A DNA stretch of 64,000 bases from contig NZ_JAQQLF010000015.1 in the NCBI RefSeq assembly GCF_028548455.1, forward strand, positions 1-64,000, read 5' to 3'. This DNA comes from Vogesella aquatica (lineage in GTDB: Bacteria > Pseudomonadota > Gammaproteobacteria > Burkholderiales > Chromobacteriaceae). Numbering within the stretch: the first letter of the stretch is position 1; each line of letters starts with the position of its first letter. Positions 46,273 to 56,891 of the stretch are shown one piece after another. The notes beneath the pieces were generated by a model. That model worked only from the letters and a program-made list of their open reading frames with translations. It was not told the DNA's origin and did not search any database. A program made the position numbers and the translations under genes.

Positions 46273-49200
46273 TGGCCAGCATGCCGAACACGCCCGGCGC
46301 GTACATCGCCTCGACCCGCGTCGGCGGTAGCTGGAAGCGGCCCGGCGTGTTCAGCCGTACCGTGTATTCCACCGTCAGCGCGCCGCGCGGCAGGTAGCGG
46401 TAATAGGCGCGGTAGTTGCCCGGCAGGCGTTCGATATAGTCGGCCCAGCCGTTGCCGCGCTCGCGCGCCTGCGCCACGGCGATGGCCGAGTCGTTGCCCA
46501 GCCCGCTACCCAGAATGCTGGCACCGGCCGGCACCGGGTCGTCCACCACCACCCAGCCCATGTCGGCCTGGGCGTCGATCCGCAGTGTCACCTTCATCAC
46601 GTCGCCGGGGCGGTATTCGCCGGACACCTGCTGGCTGACCGGCGTCAGCGTCTTGCTGATGCGGTAGCCGGCGCTACGCTCGCCGCTGAACTTCACCGCG
46701 GCCAACGCTTCCACCGTGGCCCACGGCGCGCCGCTGCCCTGGTGCGCCAGCGTCAGCGTGCCCTTGCCGCCCGCCGGCCACGGCAAGAGCGGCAAACGCT
46801 GCGGGGTATCGGTGGGGCTGAGGCTGACCTGACGGCCGCCCAGCGTGACGCTGCTGCTGCCGCTGACCGGCACGCTTTCGTACTGGCGCGAGAACTGCGC
46901 CACCGCCAGGCTGCCCCACAGGTTGGCCGTGGTGCCCTGCCAGTGGCCGCGCTGCTGGCGCGCCAGCAGGCCGGTGAGCAGGCGCGGCACGTCGGCCTGC
47001 CAGTCCGGCAGCGTGCTGGCCAGCAACAGCAGGCGGGCAGCGTTCTGGTTGGCGCTACCCATCAGCCACCAAGCGTTGTCGTCGGCCTCGCTGCTGAACA
47101 CCAGCCGCGTGCCCTGATAGCTGAGGCGGCTGCGCAGCAGCTGGCCGGCCTGCGCCATGGCAGCGGCACGGTTGGCCGCCGCCGGCGTGCGCTGCAGCAG
47201 CTCCAGCCAGTCGATCAGCATGGCGGTGCTGTAGCGCTGCGTCTGGCCGTCCAGCACCTCCAGCATGGCCGGCTGCAGTTTGCCGTGGCGTGCCAATGCC
47301 AGCATGGCCGATAGCAGCCGCGCGTCGCGGTGCTGGCTGGCCAGCGGCAGCGGGCGCTGCAAACGGCCTTCCACAAAGGCGGCCAGGCCGGCCAGCATGC
47401 GCTGGCGCGGGCCTTCCGGCAGCGCTTGCCCGGCCTGATGGCTTACTTGCAGCAAGTAGGCGGTCAGTACGTCGCTGCCCCACGGCCCACTGCCTTCCGA
47501 CAGCGGGAAGTACGCGGCCAGGCCGTCGCTGTCGAGGTACAGCGGCAGCTCTTTACCCAACGCGTCCCACTGCGCGGCATTGGCGGTGCCCAGCGCACGC
47601 GACGCGCGTTGCTCCAGGCAGCTGTACGGGTATTGCTCGAACCAGCGTTGCACCCCCGGCAGGCTGCTGCCCAAGCGCGATTGCAGACTCACGCTGACCC
47701 CGCCGCGCCCCGGCAAGGCGCCGGCCGGCAGGCCCACCGGCAGCGTTTGCGCCGCGTCCAGCCGCAGCAGCGTGGCCTGCTCTACCGTCACCGGTACTGC
47801 CGGCGCCACCTGCTGGCGGAAAGCCAGCCGGTCGCTGCCCTTGCCGGCCACCGCCTGCGCGCTGATCACCCAGTCCAGCGTGTCGATGCCGGCCGGCACC
47901 GTGAACGGCCAGCGCAGTTCGCGTGCTTCGCCCGCCGGCAGGCTGATGCGCTGCGGCGGCAGCTTCTGGCTACCGGCGCTGGCGGCCACGTCCAGTGTCA
48001 GCGCCTTGTCGCTGCCGTTGCGCACGGTGACGGTGGCGGCCAGCTGGTCGCCCTCGCGCACCAGCGCCGGCAGGCCGTTGCTGATCTGCACGTCCTGCAC
48101 CACGTCCACGTCGGCCTGGCCGGTGCCGAAGAAATGGCTGCCCACGTCGGCCACTGCCACCAGGCGGAAGCGGGTCAGCGCGTCGTTCAGCGGCACGTCA
48201 AGGTTGGCCGCACCGTTAGCGTCCAGCACCACCGACGGCCGCCACAGCAGCAGCGTGTCCAGCAGCTCGCGCGTGGGCGCCTGGCCGCCACCACCGCCCG
48301 GCGGCAGCGCCTTGCGGCCGTAGTGGCGCTTGCCGACTACCTCCAGCTGCGCGGTAGCGGTGTCCACGCCGTAGCTGCGGCGCTGGTACATCGCCTCCAT
48401 CAGCTGCCAGCTGTTATTCGGTTGCAGGCGTAGCAGCGCTTCGTCCACCGCGGCAAACGCCACCTCGCTACCGGCGGGCGCCGGCTTGCCGTCCGGCATG
48501 CGCACCTGGATGCGCACCGGCACCGTTTCGCGGATGCCGTAACGGCTGCGCTGCGGTGTCACCGTTACCTGCAGGCGGCGCGCCTTGTCGCCGACCTCGA
48601 TCTCGGCCACGCCGTATTTGAACGCCGGCCGCGACAGGTCCACCATGCTGGACGGTGGCGTGTAGTCGCTGCCCTCATGCCAGTAGGCGTCCCACCACTC
48701 CACCGGCGTTTTCCAGCCCCAGGTAAAGAACGAGTACCACGGCACGTCACGCACGCGGCCGCGCACCGCCAGCACCGACACGTACACGTTCGGCCCCCAG
48801 CCCTCGCCCACTTTCAGCTCGACCACCGGCGACTTGCCTTCCAGCTGCAGCACGCGGGTGTCGATGATGCCTTCGCGCTCGATGGCCAGCCACACGGTGG
48901 CCTTGCGGAACGGCATGCGCACCTGGAAGCGCGCGGTATCGCCGGGGTTGTAGCTGCGCTGCTCCGGCAGCAGGTCGATGCGGTCGTTGTCGGCCACGTC
49001 GAACCACACCTCGTCGTGACGGCTGACCCACACCTGCTGCGCCGCGCGCGCGGTATGGCCTTTGTCGTCGTCGACTTCGGCAATCACTTCCAGATTGCCT
49101 TCTTCCTTGGGCGACAGCTCGCAGACCAGCAGGCCGCTGGCGTCGGTGGTGCCGCTGCACAGCTTGCCCTCGTCGCTGCGCTCGTGCGTGTGCTCCCAGG

Positions 49201-51919
49201 CGTAAAAACCGCCCACCAGCCGTTTGCGGCTGGACAGGTAATGGTGGCTGGCCAGGCGCAGCGTGACCTTGCGGCCAACTTGCGGCTTGCCCAGCGTGTC
49301 CAGCACCACGGTTTTGACGCTCAGCGTGCGGCCCACCGAGACCCAGTCGTCCACCGCCACGCCCACCTGCAGCGCCGCCGGCCACAGCGGCACCATGCGC
49401 GACAGGGTCTGCGTTTCGCCGGACGGGTCGCGCAGGCTGGCTTCGGCCAGCAGCCAGTACGGGCGGTCCAGCGCCGGCAGCTTGTCGATGGCCAGCTTGC
49501 CGTTGCCGTTGCCGTCCAGCTGCAGCGGGGCTTTGTCGAGCACCACCTTGCCGTCCAGCTTGTTGCGCTCGGCCTCGTCCTCGTCGCCGCCCTGCGGCGG
49601 GTTGAAGCTGAAACCGTCGTAGCCACGCGGCTGCTCGTAGCGCGCTTGCAGCATGGCGCTCACTTGCAGCGGCCAGTTGCGCGCCGCGCCGCCGTTGCCC
49701 CAGGCCAGGTTGACGCTAAGCGGTAGCCGCTCGGCGGCAATGCCGGCGCCGGCCGGGTAGCCGATGCGCCCGCTCATCACCGGCAGGCGGAACGCCTCCA
49801 CGCGGAAGTTGCCGCTGTACAGCTCGTAGCCGTCCAGCGCCAGCGATGCGGCTTGGTGGTCGCCGCTACTGCGGCTGCCCTTGCGCAGCAGGTAGATGCT
49901 GTATTCGCCCAGCTTGGCGGCCTTGGGCAGGGTGAAGCTGGTTTCGGCGTAGCGGCCACGGCGCCATTGCAGCGGCAGCACGAACTCGTCGTCGCTGGCA
50001 TCGTGCTTGATGCGCACGCTTTGCGGCAGCTCGCCGGCTTTCAGCAGCGCCAGACCGCGGCTGTTCTGTACCCGCAGCAGGTGCTTCATCGATACCATCT
50101 CGCCGGCACGCAGCAGGCTGCGGTCCAGAATGCTGTGCGCCACCACCGACGGCTGCTCGCCGCTGCTGGTGGGGAACGGGAAGCGCCAGCTTTCGATGCC
50201 GCGGTTCCAGCCGCTACGCACGAAAGACACGTCCTCGCTGCCGTCGGCAAGTTTCAGGCGCGCGGTGACAAACAGGCCGTCCAGGCTTTCCGGCCCGTCG
50301 CACTGGGCTTCCGGCAGCGGCTTGGCGATGCGCGCCACGCCGTCCTTGCCGGTGCGGCCCTGCCACAGCAGCGTTTCGCGGCAGTCGTACACGCTGACCA
50401 GCGCGTCGGCTTGCGGCACGGCGCGGTCCAGCGAGGTGACCCACACCGCGGCGTTTTCCGGCGAGCGCTTCAGGTGTACCGCCAGGTTGGTCACCAGCGC
50501 CGCGCTGCGCACGTACATCGGTGCCGCTTTGCCCAGCAAGGCGCGGCCCAGCAGCTGCGATTCGATTTCCACCACGTGCAGGCCACGTTGCGGCAGCGGA
50601 ATGCCCACCACCTCGAACGGCCAGCGCCCTTTGGCGTCCGGCTGCGCCGGCAGCGACAGCTTGTGCGCCTGCGGCAGTTTTTTCAGCAGCGACAGGCGGC
50701 GGCTTTCCACCTCCTTGCCCTGGCCTTGCGGCAGCGTGCTTTCGTGGTAGCGCAGTACCTTGCCCAGCCAGCGCATCATGTTGCGGTCGTCGCGCGCCAG
50801 CACGCCCTGGCCGGTAAGCGACACGCTGCGCAGCGGCAGCGCGGCTTCCACGCCGCGCAGCGTCACCGGCAGGCTGGCGTCGCTGCCGGCTTCGATAATG
50901 CCGAACGGCGCGGCGGCAAACTTGGCCAGCGGCGGAAAGTCGCCAATGCGCACGGCCAGCGGAAACTTGGCGGCGTTCACCAGCTTGCGGCCAACCTCGT
51001 CCACCAGGCCGTCGGGTAGCTGCAGCTGCAGCGTCTGCTGCGGGGTAAACGGCGGCTTGAACTGGATGCTGTCTACCGGCTCGCCGCGCTGGCCGTCCAG
51101 CTGCGGCGTGCGGGCCTTGGCCTCGCCCTCCCCTTGCAGGCGGATGGCGGCGGCCTGCGCCGCCGGCACCGGCGAGCTGAACACCAGGCTGATGGGTTTG
51201 AACGGGATGCAGGCTCCGCGCGCGTTGTCACGGCTGCAGCTGAGGGTAGCGCTGAACGGCGGGCGCACGCGGAAATCCAGCCGCTCGGCTTCGCCGGGGC
51301 GCGGGTTGTGCAGCGACACCTTGCTGTCGGCCGACAGACGTTGGCCGCAGCGCAGCGTCAGCACGCTGGCGGCGTCTTTTTCCAGCTTCAGGTGCTGCAG
51401 CAGGCGCTGACGCTCGGCGGCGGGCAGCGGCAGCAGCGGCAGGCGTTCGGCCAGCGCCGAGCTCTGGCAGTACAGGCCGGGCAGGCTGCTGCGGCGGGCG
51501 TTCAGGCGCAGCACGAAAGCCTGGTCTTCCTCGATGCGCTCGCCATCCTGCGGCCAACTCTGCACGATGCTGGGCGCGCCGGCGGCAAACTGGTAGCTGG
51601 CTGGCGCCAGCGCCACGCCCTGCACATCTTTCAGCCCGCTCTTGAGGCTGAAGCGGCAACGGGTGTCGGCGTCCGGCACCGTGCGCAGGTCCAGCACCCA
51701 GCTCTTGTCGTCCACCCAGTGGCCGCTACCGTCCAGCCGGCAGTCCCACTGCAGCGGCGCGGCGGCCTGGCTGTCGCCCAGGCGCACCATGGGGGTGCTG
51801 AAGCTGATGCGCACCTGTTGCGGCGCCTTCACCTCGCCTTGCGGGCTGAAGGTGGCCACGCCGGCGGCATGGCTGAACAAGGGGGCCAGCAGCAGCGCGC
51901 CGGCAAGCAGGGTTTTCAT
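46241..51919 (-). CDS. yfhM: Bacterial alpha-2-macroglobulin, thioester class
   Basis: 1892 residues, longer than the about 1650 of E. coli YfhM. A cleavable signal peptide (MKTLLAGALLLAPLFSHAA) lacks a lipobox, so it should be soluble in the periplasm rather than anchored. MG domains make up the bulk. The A2M core FRLVAVADVGSHFFGTG is followed by the thioester motif CLEQ (YPYSCLEQRASRAL). It traps proteases entering the periplasm, partnering PbpC, whose gene follows. No Shine-Dalgarno is evident before the start. Confidence 0.94.
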   Translation of the reverse strand: MKTLLAGALLLAPLFSHAAGVATFSPQGEVKAPQQVRISFSTPMVRLGDSQAAAPLQWDCRLDGSGHWVDDKSWVLDLRTVPDADTRCRFSLKSGLKDVQGVALAPASYQFAAGAPSIVQSWPQDGERIEEDQAFVLRLNARRSSLPGLYCQSSALAERLPLLPLPAAERQRLLQHLKLEKDAASVLTLRCGQRLSADSKVSLHNPRPGEAERLDFRVRPPFSATLSCSRDNARGACIPFKPISLVFSSPVPAAQAAAIRLQGEGEAKARTPQLDGQRGEPVDSIQFKPPFTPQQTLQLQLPDGLVDEVGRKLVNAAKFPLAVRIGDFPPLAKFAAAPFGIIEAGSDASLPVTLRGVEAALPLRSVSLTGQGVLARDDRNMMRWLGKVLRYHESTLPQGQGKEVESRRLSLLKKLPQAHKLSLPAQPDAKGRWPFEVVGIPLPQRGLHVVEIESQLLGRALLGKAAPMYVRSAALVTNLAVHLKRSPENAAVWVTSLDRAVPQADALVSVYDCRETLLWQGRTGKDGVARIAKPLPEAQCDGPESLDGLFVTARLKLADGSEDVSFVRSGWNRGIESWRFPFPTSSGEQPSVVAHSILDRSLLRAGEMVSMKHLLRVQNSRGLALLKAGELPQSVRIKHDASDDEFVLPLQWRRGRYAETSFTLPKAAKLGEYSIYLLRKGSRSSGDHQAASLALDGYELYSGNFRVEAFRLPVMSGRIGYPAGAGIAAERLPLSVNLAWGNGGAARNWPLQVSAMLQARYEQPRGYDGFSFNPPQGGDEDEAERNKLDGKVVLDKAPLQLDGNGNGKLAIDKLPALDRPYWLLAEASLRDPSGETQTLSRMVPLWPAALQVGVAVDDWVSVGRTLSVKTVVLDTLGKPQVGRKVTLRLASHHYLSSRKRLVGGFYAWEHTHERSDEGKLCSGTTDASGLLVCELSPKEEGNLEVIAEVDDDKGHTARAAQQVWVSRHDEVWFDVADNDRIDLLPEQRSYNPGDTARFQVRMPFRKATVWLAIEREGIIDTRVLQLEGKSPVVELKVGEGWGPNVYVSVLAVRGRVRDVPWYSFFTWGWKTPVEWWDAYWHEGSDYTPPSSMVDLSRPAFKYGVAEIEVGDKARRLQVTVTPQRSRYGIRETVPVRIQVRMPDGKPAPAGSEVAFAAVDEALLRLQPNNSWQLMEAMYQRRSYGVDTATAQLEVVGKRHYGRKALPPGGGGGQAPTRELLDTLLLWRPSVVLDANGAANLDVPLNDALTRFRLVAVADVGSHFFGTGQADVDVVQDVQISNGLPALVREGDQLAATVTVRNGSDKALTLDVAASAGSQKLPPQRISLPAGEARELRWPFTVPAGIDTLDWVISAQAVAGKGSDRLAFRQQVAPAVPVTVEQATLLRLDAAQTLPVGLPAGALPGRGGVSVSLQSRLGSSLPGVQRWFEQYPYSCLEQRASRALGTANAAQWDALGKELPLYLDSDGLAAYFPLSEGSGPWGSDVLTAYLLQVSHQAGQALPEGPRQRMLAGLAAFVEGRLQRPLPLASQHRDARLLSAMLALARHGKLQPAMLEVLDGQTQRYSTAMLIDWLELLQRTPAAANRAAAMAQAGQLLRSRLSYQGTRLVFSSEADDNAWWLMGSANQNAARLLLLASTLPDWQADVPRLLTGLLARQQRGHWQGTTANLWGSLAVAQFSRQYESVPVSGSSSVTLGGRQVSLSPTDTPQRLPLLPWPAGGKGTLTLAHQGSGAPWATVEALAAVKFSGERSAGYRISKTLTPVSQQVSGEYRPGDVMKVTLRIDAQADMGWVVVDDPVPAGASILGSGLGNDSAIAVAQARERGNGWADYIERLPGNYRAYYRYLPRGALTVEYTVRLNTPGRFQLPPTRVEAMYAPGVFGMLANAPFEVAGAR

Positions 51920-52013
51920 GATGGAGGCCCGGAAAATGCAGGCCGCCATTATCCCCGACATTCACCCGGCATGTGACATTTCGATAAGTAAAAGCCGGCT
52001 GGCGGGCAAGAAA

Positions 52014-52033
52014 ATGCCGCCCGCAGGCGGCAT
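52014..52033 (-). terminator. Terminator of ampG
   Basis: ATGCCGCC (52014-52021) and GGCGGCAT (52026-52033) with loop CGCA, followed on the minus strand by TTTTC. It lies 29 bases after the ampG stop. Confidence 0.75.
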
Positions 52034-52062
52034 CGCGCTTTGTTTGCCTGCAACAGGGCCGG

Positions 52063-53742
52063 CTAATCGTCCAGCGCCACCGGCCCTTTGGGTACGTCCA
52101 GCGCCTGGATGCGCGACTTCAGCCGTGCCAGCATCAGCAGGCCAGGCAGCGCCGCGGCGGTGGAGAACAGGAAGAACGCCGGCCAGCCTATGCTTTCGGT
52201 CAGCACGCCGGCCAGCGGCCCCACCCACACGCGGCCAACGGCAGAGAAGGCCGACAGCAGCGCAAACTGGGTGGCGGTGAATTTCTGGTTGCACAACGCC
52301 ATCAGGAAGGCCACGAAAGCGGCGGTGCCCATACCACTGGACAGGTTTTCCACCGCCACCGCGAACAGCAGCAGGTAGTCCACATCGCTACTGCTTTTCA
52401 GCGCCACGATCAGCCAGTCGAAAGCCGGCAGCGTAAAGCTGCCCCACGCGCCCTTACCCGATACCGCCACCAGCCAGAAGCCCAGATTGGACAGCAGCTG
52501 CAGCACGCCGAAGGCCATCAGCGAGCGGTACAGGCCCAGGCGCAGCATCAGCGCGCCACCGGCCAGCGCGCCGACGATGGTGAGCCAGATACCGATCACC
52601 TTGTTCACCACGCCAATCTCGGCCTGGGCAAAGCCGGCCCCCTTCAGCAGGAAGGTAGTAGTCAGCGCGCCGGCAAAGGCGTCGCCCAGCTTGTACAGGA
52701 TGATCAGCGCCAGAAAGGCACCCGCGGCTTCCATGCTGAAGTAGTTGCCCAGCGAGCGGTTCAGCGTATCGAACCTTGCCTTTTGCGCCGCCCACCATGC
52801 CAGCGGCAGCGTGAAGGCCATGCCCAGCAGCAGCGATAGCAGATCTACCCACTTCTTCTGGTTGGGGTTGCCTTTCTTGTCGCTCTTGTCCGCCGCAGGC
52901 TTGGCGGCCTCGGCAGCTTTGGCGACTACCGCGCTGGCAACAGGCGTAGCAGGCGCAGGGTTGGCCGCAGGGCTGGCCGGTGCCTCGGCCACCGCCGGGT
53001 AGAACGGTGCCACCACACGTTCGGCCAGCGGCGCCGCCACGTGGGCGGTGAACTGGTAGCCGATGACCACCGCCAGCAGCACGGCGGCAAAGCCTTTCAG
53101 GTCGTTGCGCGCGTCGCTGACCGGCGCCACGTTGTCCTTGGGTACCGGCGGTACAAACAGCAGCGAGATGACGGCGGCGGCCAACATGATGGCGGCCATC
53201 ACCTGATAGACAGTGCCCCAGCTCCAGCCGTTGCCATTGAGCGGGTCGGCCCACACCATGGCGATACCGCCGGACAGCACCATGGCCAGCCGGTAGCCGA
53301 ACACGCCCAGCGACGACGCCAGGCCGCGCTCGGCCGGCTGCACCACGTCGGTACGGTAGGCGTCGATCACCACGTCCTGCGAGGCGGACAGGAAAGACAG
53401 CAGCACCGCCAGCAAGGCAAAGCCCTGCACGTCGCGGGCCGGCTGCATGCCGGACATGGCCAGCAGCACGGCGGCCAGGCCCAGCTGGGTGAGCACCAGC
53501 CAGCCACGGCGGCGGCCCAGCCACGGCGGCTCGAAGCGGTCCATCAGCGGCGCCCACAGGAACTTGAAGGTATACGGCAGCCCCACCAGGCTCAGAAAGC
53601 CGATGGTGGCCACATCGATGCCGTCCAGCGTCAGCCACGCCTGCATGGCGGTGCCGGACAGCGCCAGTGGCAAGCCGCTGGCAAAGCCCAGCACCCAGAT
53701 CATCAGCATGCGCCACGCGCCCTGCTGCCGGATATCGCGCAT
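52063..53742 (-). CDS. ampG: AmpG-type muropeptide permease (MFS)
   Basis: 559 residues, 12-14 helices. GFASGLPLALSGTAMQAWLTLDGIDVATIGFLSLVGLPYTFKFLWAPLMDRFEPP is the signature AmpG opening; SASQDVVIDAYRTDVV and SSGMGTAAFVAFLMALCNQKFTATQFALLSAF are also characteristic. A long Ala/Pro/Lys linker (about residues 255-300) lies in the central loop. It imports anhydro-muropeptides for cell-wall recycling and, where present, AmpC induction. No ampC or ampD lies nearby. A terminator follows. Confidence 0.93.
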   Translation of the reverse strand: MRDIRQQGAWRMLMIWVLGFASGLPLALSGTAMQAWLTLDGIDVATIGFLSLVGLPYTFKFLWAPLMDRFEPPWLGRRRGWLVLTQLGLAAVLLAMSGMQPARDVQGFALLAVLLSFLSASQDVVIDAYRTDVVQPAERGLASSLGVFGYRLAMVLSGGIAMVWADPLNGNGWSWGTVYQVMAAIMLAAAVISLLFVPPVPKDNVAPVSDARNDLKGFAAVLLAVVIGYQFTAHVAAPLAERVVAPFYPAVAEAPASPAANPAPATPVASAVVAKAAEAAKPAADKSDKKGNPNQKKWVDLLSLLLGMAFTLPLAWWAAQKARFDTLNRSLGNYFSMEAAGAFLALIILYKLGDAFAGALTTTFLLKGAGFAQAEIGVVNKVIGIWLTIVGALAGGALMLRLGLYRSLMAFGVLQLLSNLGFWLVAVSGKGAWGSFTLPAFDWLIVALKSSSDVDYLLLFAVAVENLSSGMGTAAFVAFLMALCNQKFTATQFALLSAFSAVGRVWVGPLAGVLTESIGWPAFFLFSTAAALPGLLMLARLKSRIQALDVPKGPVALDD

Positions 53743-53776
53743 CCGCTCCTCCCGTTTTTGTTGTTATCGATGAAAA

Positions 53777-53794
53777 ATGGCGCCGAAGCGCCAT
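53777..53794 (-). terminator. Terminator of metX-metW
   Basis: On the minus strand ATGGCGC-TTCG-GCGCCAT (53794-53777), a UUCG-capped stem, is followed by TTTTTC. It lies 12 bases after the metW stop. Confidence 0.9.
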
Positions 53795-53806
53795 GTCGGT
53801 TGCTGC

Positions 53807-54406
53807 CTAGCCGCGCGTGACGCGGTAAAACGCCAGACTGCCGCGCAGATTGGGCAAAAAGGTCACGCGGCGGCCGCCGGTCATCACCACCCGCTCCAGC
53901 ACGCGCAGGCCGTTCTTGGCGCACAGTTCGTCAAAGTCGCCGAGCATACACCAGTGGATGTTGGGGGTGTTGTACCACTGGTAGGGCATGTCGTCGGACA
54001 CCGGCATGCGGCCCTTGAGGATCTGCCAGCGGTTTTCCCAGTAACCGAAGTTGGGGAAGGTAACGATGGCTTCGCGGCCAACGCGCAGCATTTCCAGCAA
54101 AATCTGCTCGGTGTTGTGCATGGCCTGAATGGTTTGCGACAGCACCACGTGGTCGAAGCGCTGGTCGGCAAACTCGGCCAGGCCGGCTTCCAGGTCGCCC
54201 TGGATGGCGTTGACGTTGGCCGCCACGCAGCGCACCACATTGTTCACATCAAAGTCCACGCCGTAGGCGGACACCTGCTTGTGGGCCTGCAGCCAGGCCA
54301 GCAGGTCGCCTTCGCCGCAACCCAGGTCGAGTACGCGGCTGCCGGGGCTGACCCAGTCGGCGATCATTTGCAGGTCGGGGCGCAGGGCGGAAACGGGCTG
54401 GCTCAT
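53807..54406 (-). CDS. metW: MetW methyltransferase-fold protein
   Basis: 199 residues. [36 protein letters not shown] contains the SAM-binding motif I ([10 protein letters not shown]); [25 protein letters not shown] and [11 protein letters not shown] are MetW-type. In proteobacteria it forms with MetX the functional homoserine acyl-transfer unit. The ATG overlaps the metX stop by 4 bases (ATGA), giving strict coupling. Confidence 0.95.
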   Translation of the reverse strand: MSQPVSALRPDLQMIADWVSPGSRVLDLGCGEGDLLAWLQAHKQVSAYGVDFDVNNVVRCVAANVNAIQGDLEAGLAEFADQRFDHVVLSQTIQAMHNTEQILLEMLRVGREAIVTFPNFGYWENRWQILKGRMPVSDDMPYQWYNTPNIHWCMLGDFDELCAKNGLRVLERVVMTGGRRVTFLPNLRGSLAFYRVTRG

Positions 54407-55545
54407 GCGGCAACCTCCACGGCAACGCGCTGCAGGTAGGCACGCATCAGGTTCATATAGGGTTCGTCGGTCATCAGGAAGGCATCGTGGCCGTGTACAG
54501 ATTCGATTTCGGCGTAGGCCACGCGCTTGCCGGCGGCGATCAGCGCCTTCACCGTCTCGCGCGAGCGTTCCGGCGAGAAGCGCCAGTCGCTGGTAAAGCT
54601 GGCCACCAGGAAGTTGGCCGTGGCGCGCTGCAGTGCCGCCACCAGGTCGCCACCGTAATCCTTGGCCGGGTCGAAGTAGTCCAGCGCCTTGGTCATCAGC
54701 AGGTAGGTATTGGCGTCGAAGTAGTCGGAAAACTTGTCGCCCTGGTAGCGCAGGTAGCTCTCGATCTCGAACTCGACGTCGTAGCCGAACTTGTACTCGC
54801 CGGAGCGCAGCATGCGGCCGAATTTCTCGCCCATGCCGTCGTCGGACAGATAGGTGATGTGGCCCAGCATGCGCGCCAGGCGCAGGCCGCGGCGCGGGAT
54901 GGTGCCCTGGGCGTAGAAGTCGCCGCCGCAGAAATCGGGGTCGGTGATGATGGCCTGGCGGGCTACGTCGTTGAAGGCGATGTTCTGCGCCGACAGCTTG
55001 GGCGCCGAGGCGATCACCAGCGCGTTGGCCACGCGCTCTGGGTAATTGATGCTCCACTGCAGCGCCTGCATGCCGCCCAGGCTGCCGCCGATCACCGCCG
55101 CCCAGCGCTCCACGCCCAGACGGTCGGCCAGGCGGGCCTGCGCCGTGACCCAGTCGGGTACTGTGACCACCGGAAAGCGCGAGCCCCACGGCTGGCCGCT
55201 GGCCGGGTCGATACTGGACGGGCCGGTACTGCCGTGGCAGCCGCCCAGGTTGTTTAGCCCGACCACAAAAAAACGGTTGGTATCGATGGGCTTGCCGGGG
55301 CCGATCATATTGTCCCACCAGCCGGCGGCTTTATCGTCTTCGCTGTAGCGGCCGGCCACATGGTGGTGGCCGGACAGCGCGTGGCAGATCAGGATGGCGT
55401 TACTGCGTGCCGCGTTCAGCTGGCCGTAGGTTTCAAACACCAGCTCGTAGCTGGGCAACACCGTACCGCCGGCAAGCGGCAGCGGTGTCTCGAACAGCGC
55501 GCGCTGCGCGCTGACAATACCGACAGAGGATGCATTACTGGACAT
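54403..55545 (-). CDS. metX: Homoserine O-acyltransferase MetX
   Basis: 380 residues of alpha/beta-hydrolase fold. [16 protein letters not shown], the nucleophile elbow GGSLGGMQ, a catalytic Asp region and VHGHDAFL with the catalytic His are present. It activates homoserine in methionine synthesis. MetX proteins of betaproteobacteria may use succinyl-CoA instead of acetyl-CoA; the residue that decides this cannot be settled here. A -10-like TATAAT is at 55653-55648 (minus strand), giving a roughly 95-base leader; no known SAM riboswitch is recognised. Confidence 0.95.
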   Translation of the reverse strand: MSSNASSVGIVSAQRALFETPLPLAGGTVLPSYELVFETYGQLNAARSNAILICHALSGHHHVAGRYSEDDKAAGWWDNMIGPGKPIDTNRFFVVGLNNLGGCHGSTGPSSIDPASGQPWGSRFPVVTVPDWVTAQARLADRLGVERWAAVIGGSLGGMQALQWSINYPERVANALVIASAPKLSAQNIAFNDVARQAIITDPDFCGGDFYAQGTIPRRGLRLARMLGHITYLSDDGMGEKFGRMLRSGEYKFGYDVEFEIESYLRYQGDKFSDYFDANTYLLMTKALDYFDPAKDYGGDLVAALQRATANFLVASFTSDWRFSPERSRETVKALIAAGKRVAYAEIESVHGHDAFLMTDEPYMNLMRAYLQRVAVEVAA

Positions 55546-55725
55546 GGTTGTCTCTTTGATAGTCGGCCAGGGGCGGGTAGCTGGGCTACGGGCGGCCTTT
55601 GCGGCTCTGCCACCCCTTTTTCAAGGCTTCTCCTAGGCAATGCTGCGATTATATAGGCATCGCTGGCTTGCGCACCTGTCCTGTCGCTGCCAATAATCGT
55701 GGCCTCTGCGCTAAGGATGCTTTTG

Positions 55726-55905
55726 ATGATAGGTCGCCTGTTTCGTCTGGCCCTGCTATGCATGGTGCTGGTGATGGTGGTGCGCTGGCTGCTGAACCGC
55801 CAGCAGCGTGCCACCGTACACGAGTTTGTGCATACCCTGGCCATTGCCCTGCTGGTCAGCGGCGTCCTGTTTCTGGGCCTGGCACTGGCGGGGATTCGCC
55901 TGTAG
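55726..55905 (+). CDS. Small membrane protein upstream of msrP
   Basis: 59 residues: two hydrophobic segments ([19 protein letters not shown] and [21 protein letters not shown]) separated by a polar loop ([11 protein letters not shown]). ATG at 55726 is 9 bases from AAGG; an ATG at 55717 is in frame. Function unknown. It precedes msrP-msrQ by 77 bases on the same strand. Confidence 0.55.
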   Translation: MIGRLFRLALLCMVLVMVVRWLLNRQQRATVHEFVHTLAIALLVSGVLFLGLALAGIRL

Positions 55906-55982
55906 CGAATTTTTCTGCGCTGGCGCTGTCAGATTCGCCCACGGTATCCGACTCATTGCCGATACCTCCTGGAGCCCACGCC

Positions 55983-56891
55983 ATGCTGATACGCCGCGCC
56001 ACCGACATCCTGCCTTCCGAGATTACCCCGCACAGTGTGTACCTGAACCGCCGCCAGTTCATGCTGGGTAGCGCGGGCCTGCTGTTACCCGTGGCGTCCA
56101 TCGCCGCCCTGCCTGCCAGTAAAAGTGGCTATTCCACTGCCGAAAAGCCCAATAGCCGCCAGGACATTACCAGCTACAACAATTATTACGAGTTTGGCAC
56201 CGGCAAGGACGAACCGGCCATCCACGCCGGCCGCCTGAAAACGCGGCCGTGGACGGTAGCGGTAGGCGGCGAAGCGGGCAAACCGCACAGCTTCAGCATC
56301 GAGGAACTGCTGAAGTTTCCGCTGGAAGAACGCATCTACCGCCTGCGCTGCGTGGAAGGCTGGAGCATGGTGATCCCGTGGGTGGGCTTTCCGCTGGCCA
56401 GTTTGCTCAAACAGGTGGACCCGACCAGCCGCGCCAAATACGTGGCGTTCGAAACCGCGCTGCGCCCCGGCGAGATGCCCGGCGTGGCGCGCCGCGTGCT
56501 GGACTGGCCGTACCGCGAAGGCCTGCGCATCGACGAGGCCATGCACCCGCTCACCATCCTGGCGGTAGGCTTGTATGGCGAGGCGCTGCCCGGCCAGAAT
56601 GGCGCGCCGGTGCGCTTGGTGGTTCCGTGGAAGTACGGTTTCAAGAGCATCAAGTCCATCAGCCGCATCACGCTGCTGGAAAAGCAGCCGCCTACCAGCT
56701 GGAATATGGCGGCGCCCAGCGAGTACGGCTTTTACTCCAATGTGAATCCGGCGGTAGACCACCCGCGCTGGAGCCAGGCCAGCGAACGGCGCATCGGCGA
56801 GTTCCTGAAACGCAAGACGCTGCCATTCAACGGTTACGCCGACCAGGTAGCCGGCCTGTACCGCGGCATGGATCTGGTGAAAAACTTCTGA
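55983..56891 (+). CDS. msrP: Protein-methionine-sulfoxide reductase catalytic subunit MsrP
   Basis: 302 residues. A twin-arginine signal ([15 protein letters not shown]) marks Tat export with bound molybdopterin. The Mo-ligand Cys lies in [32 protein letters not shown] and the C-terminal [10 protein letters not shown] are family features. It repairs methionine sulfoxide in periplasmic proteins using electrons from MsrQ. The start is the ATG at 55983. Its TGA overlaps the msrQ start. Confidence 0.96.
   Translation: MLIRRATDILPSEITPHSVYLNRRQFMLGSAGLLLPVASIAALPASKSGYSTAEKPNSRQDITSYNNYYEFGTGKDEPAIHAGRLKTRPWTVAVGGEAGKPHSFSIEELLKFPLEERIYRLRCVEGWSMVIPWVGFPLASLLKQVDPTSRAKYVAFETALRPGEMPGVARRVLDWPYREGLRIDEAMHPLTILAVGLYGEALPGQNGAPVRLVVPWKYGFKSIKSISRITLLEKQPPTSWNMAAPSEYGFYSNVNPAVDHPRWSQASERRIGEFLKRKTLPFNGYADQVAGLYRGMDLVKNF

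Noticed and set aside
55546-55650. SAM riboswitch in the metX leader
   Set aside because: The leader is short and I find no arrangement of stems matching SAM-I, SAM-II or SAH families; only a -10 element is evident.
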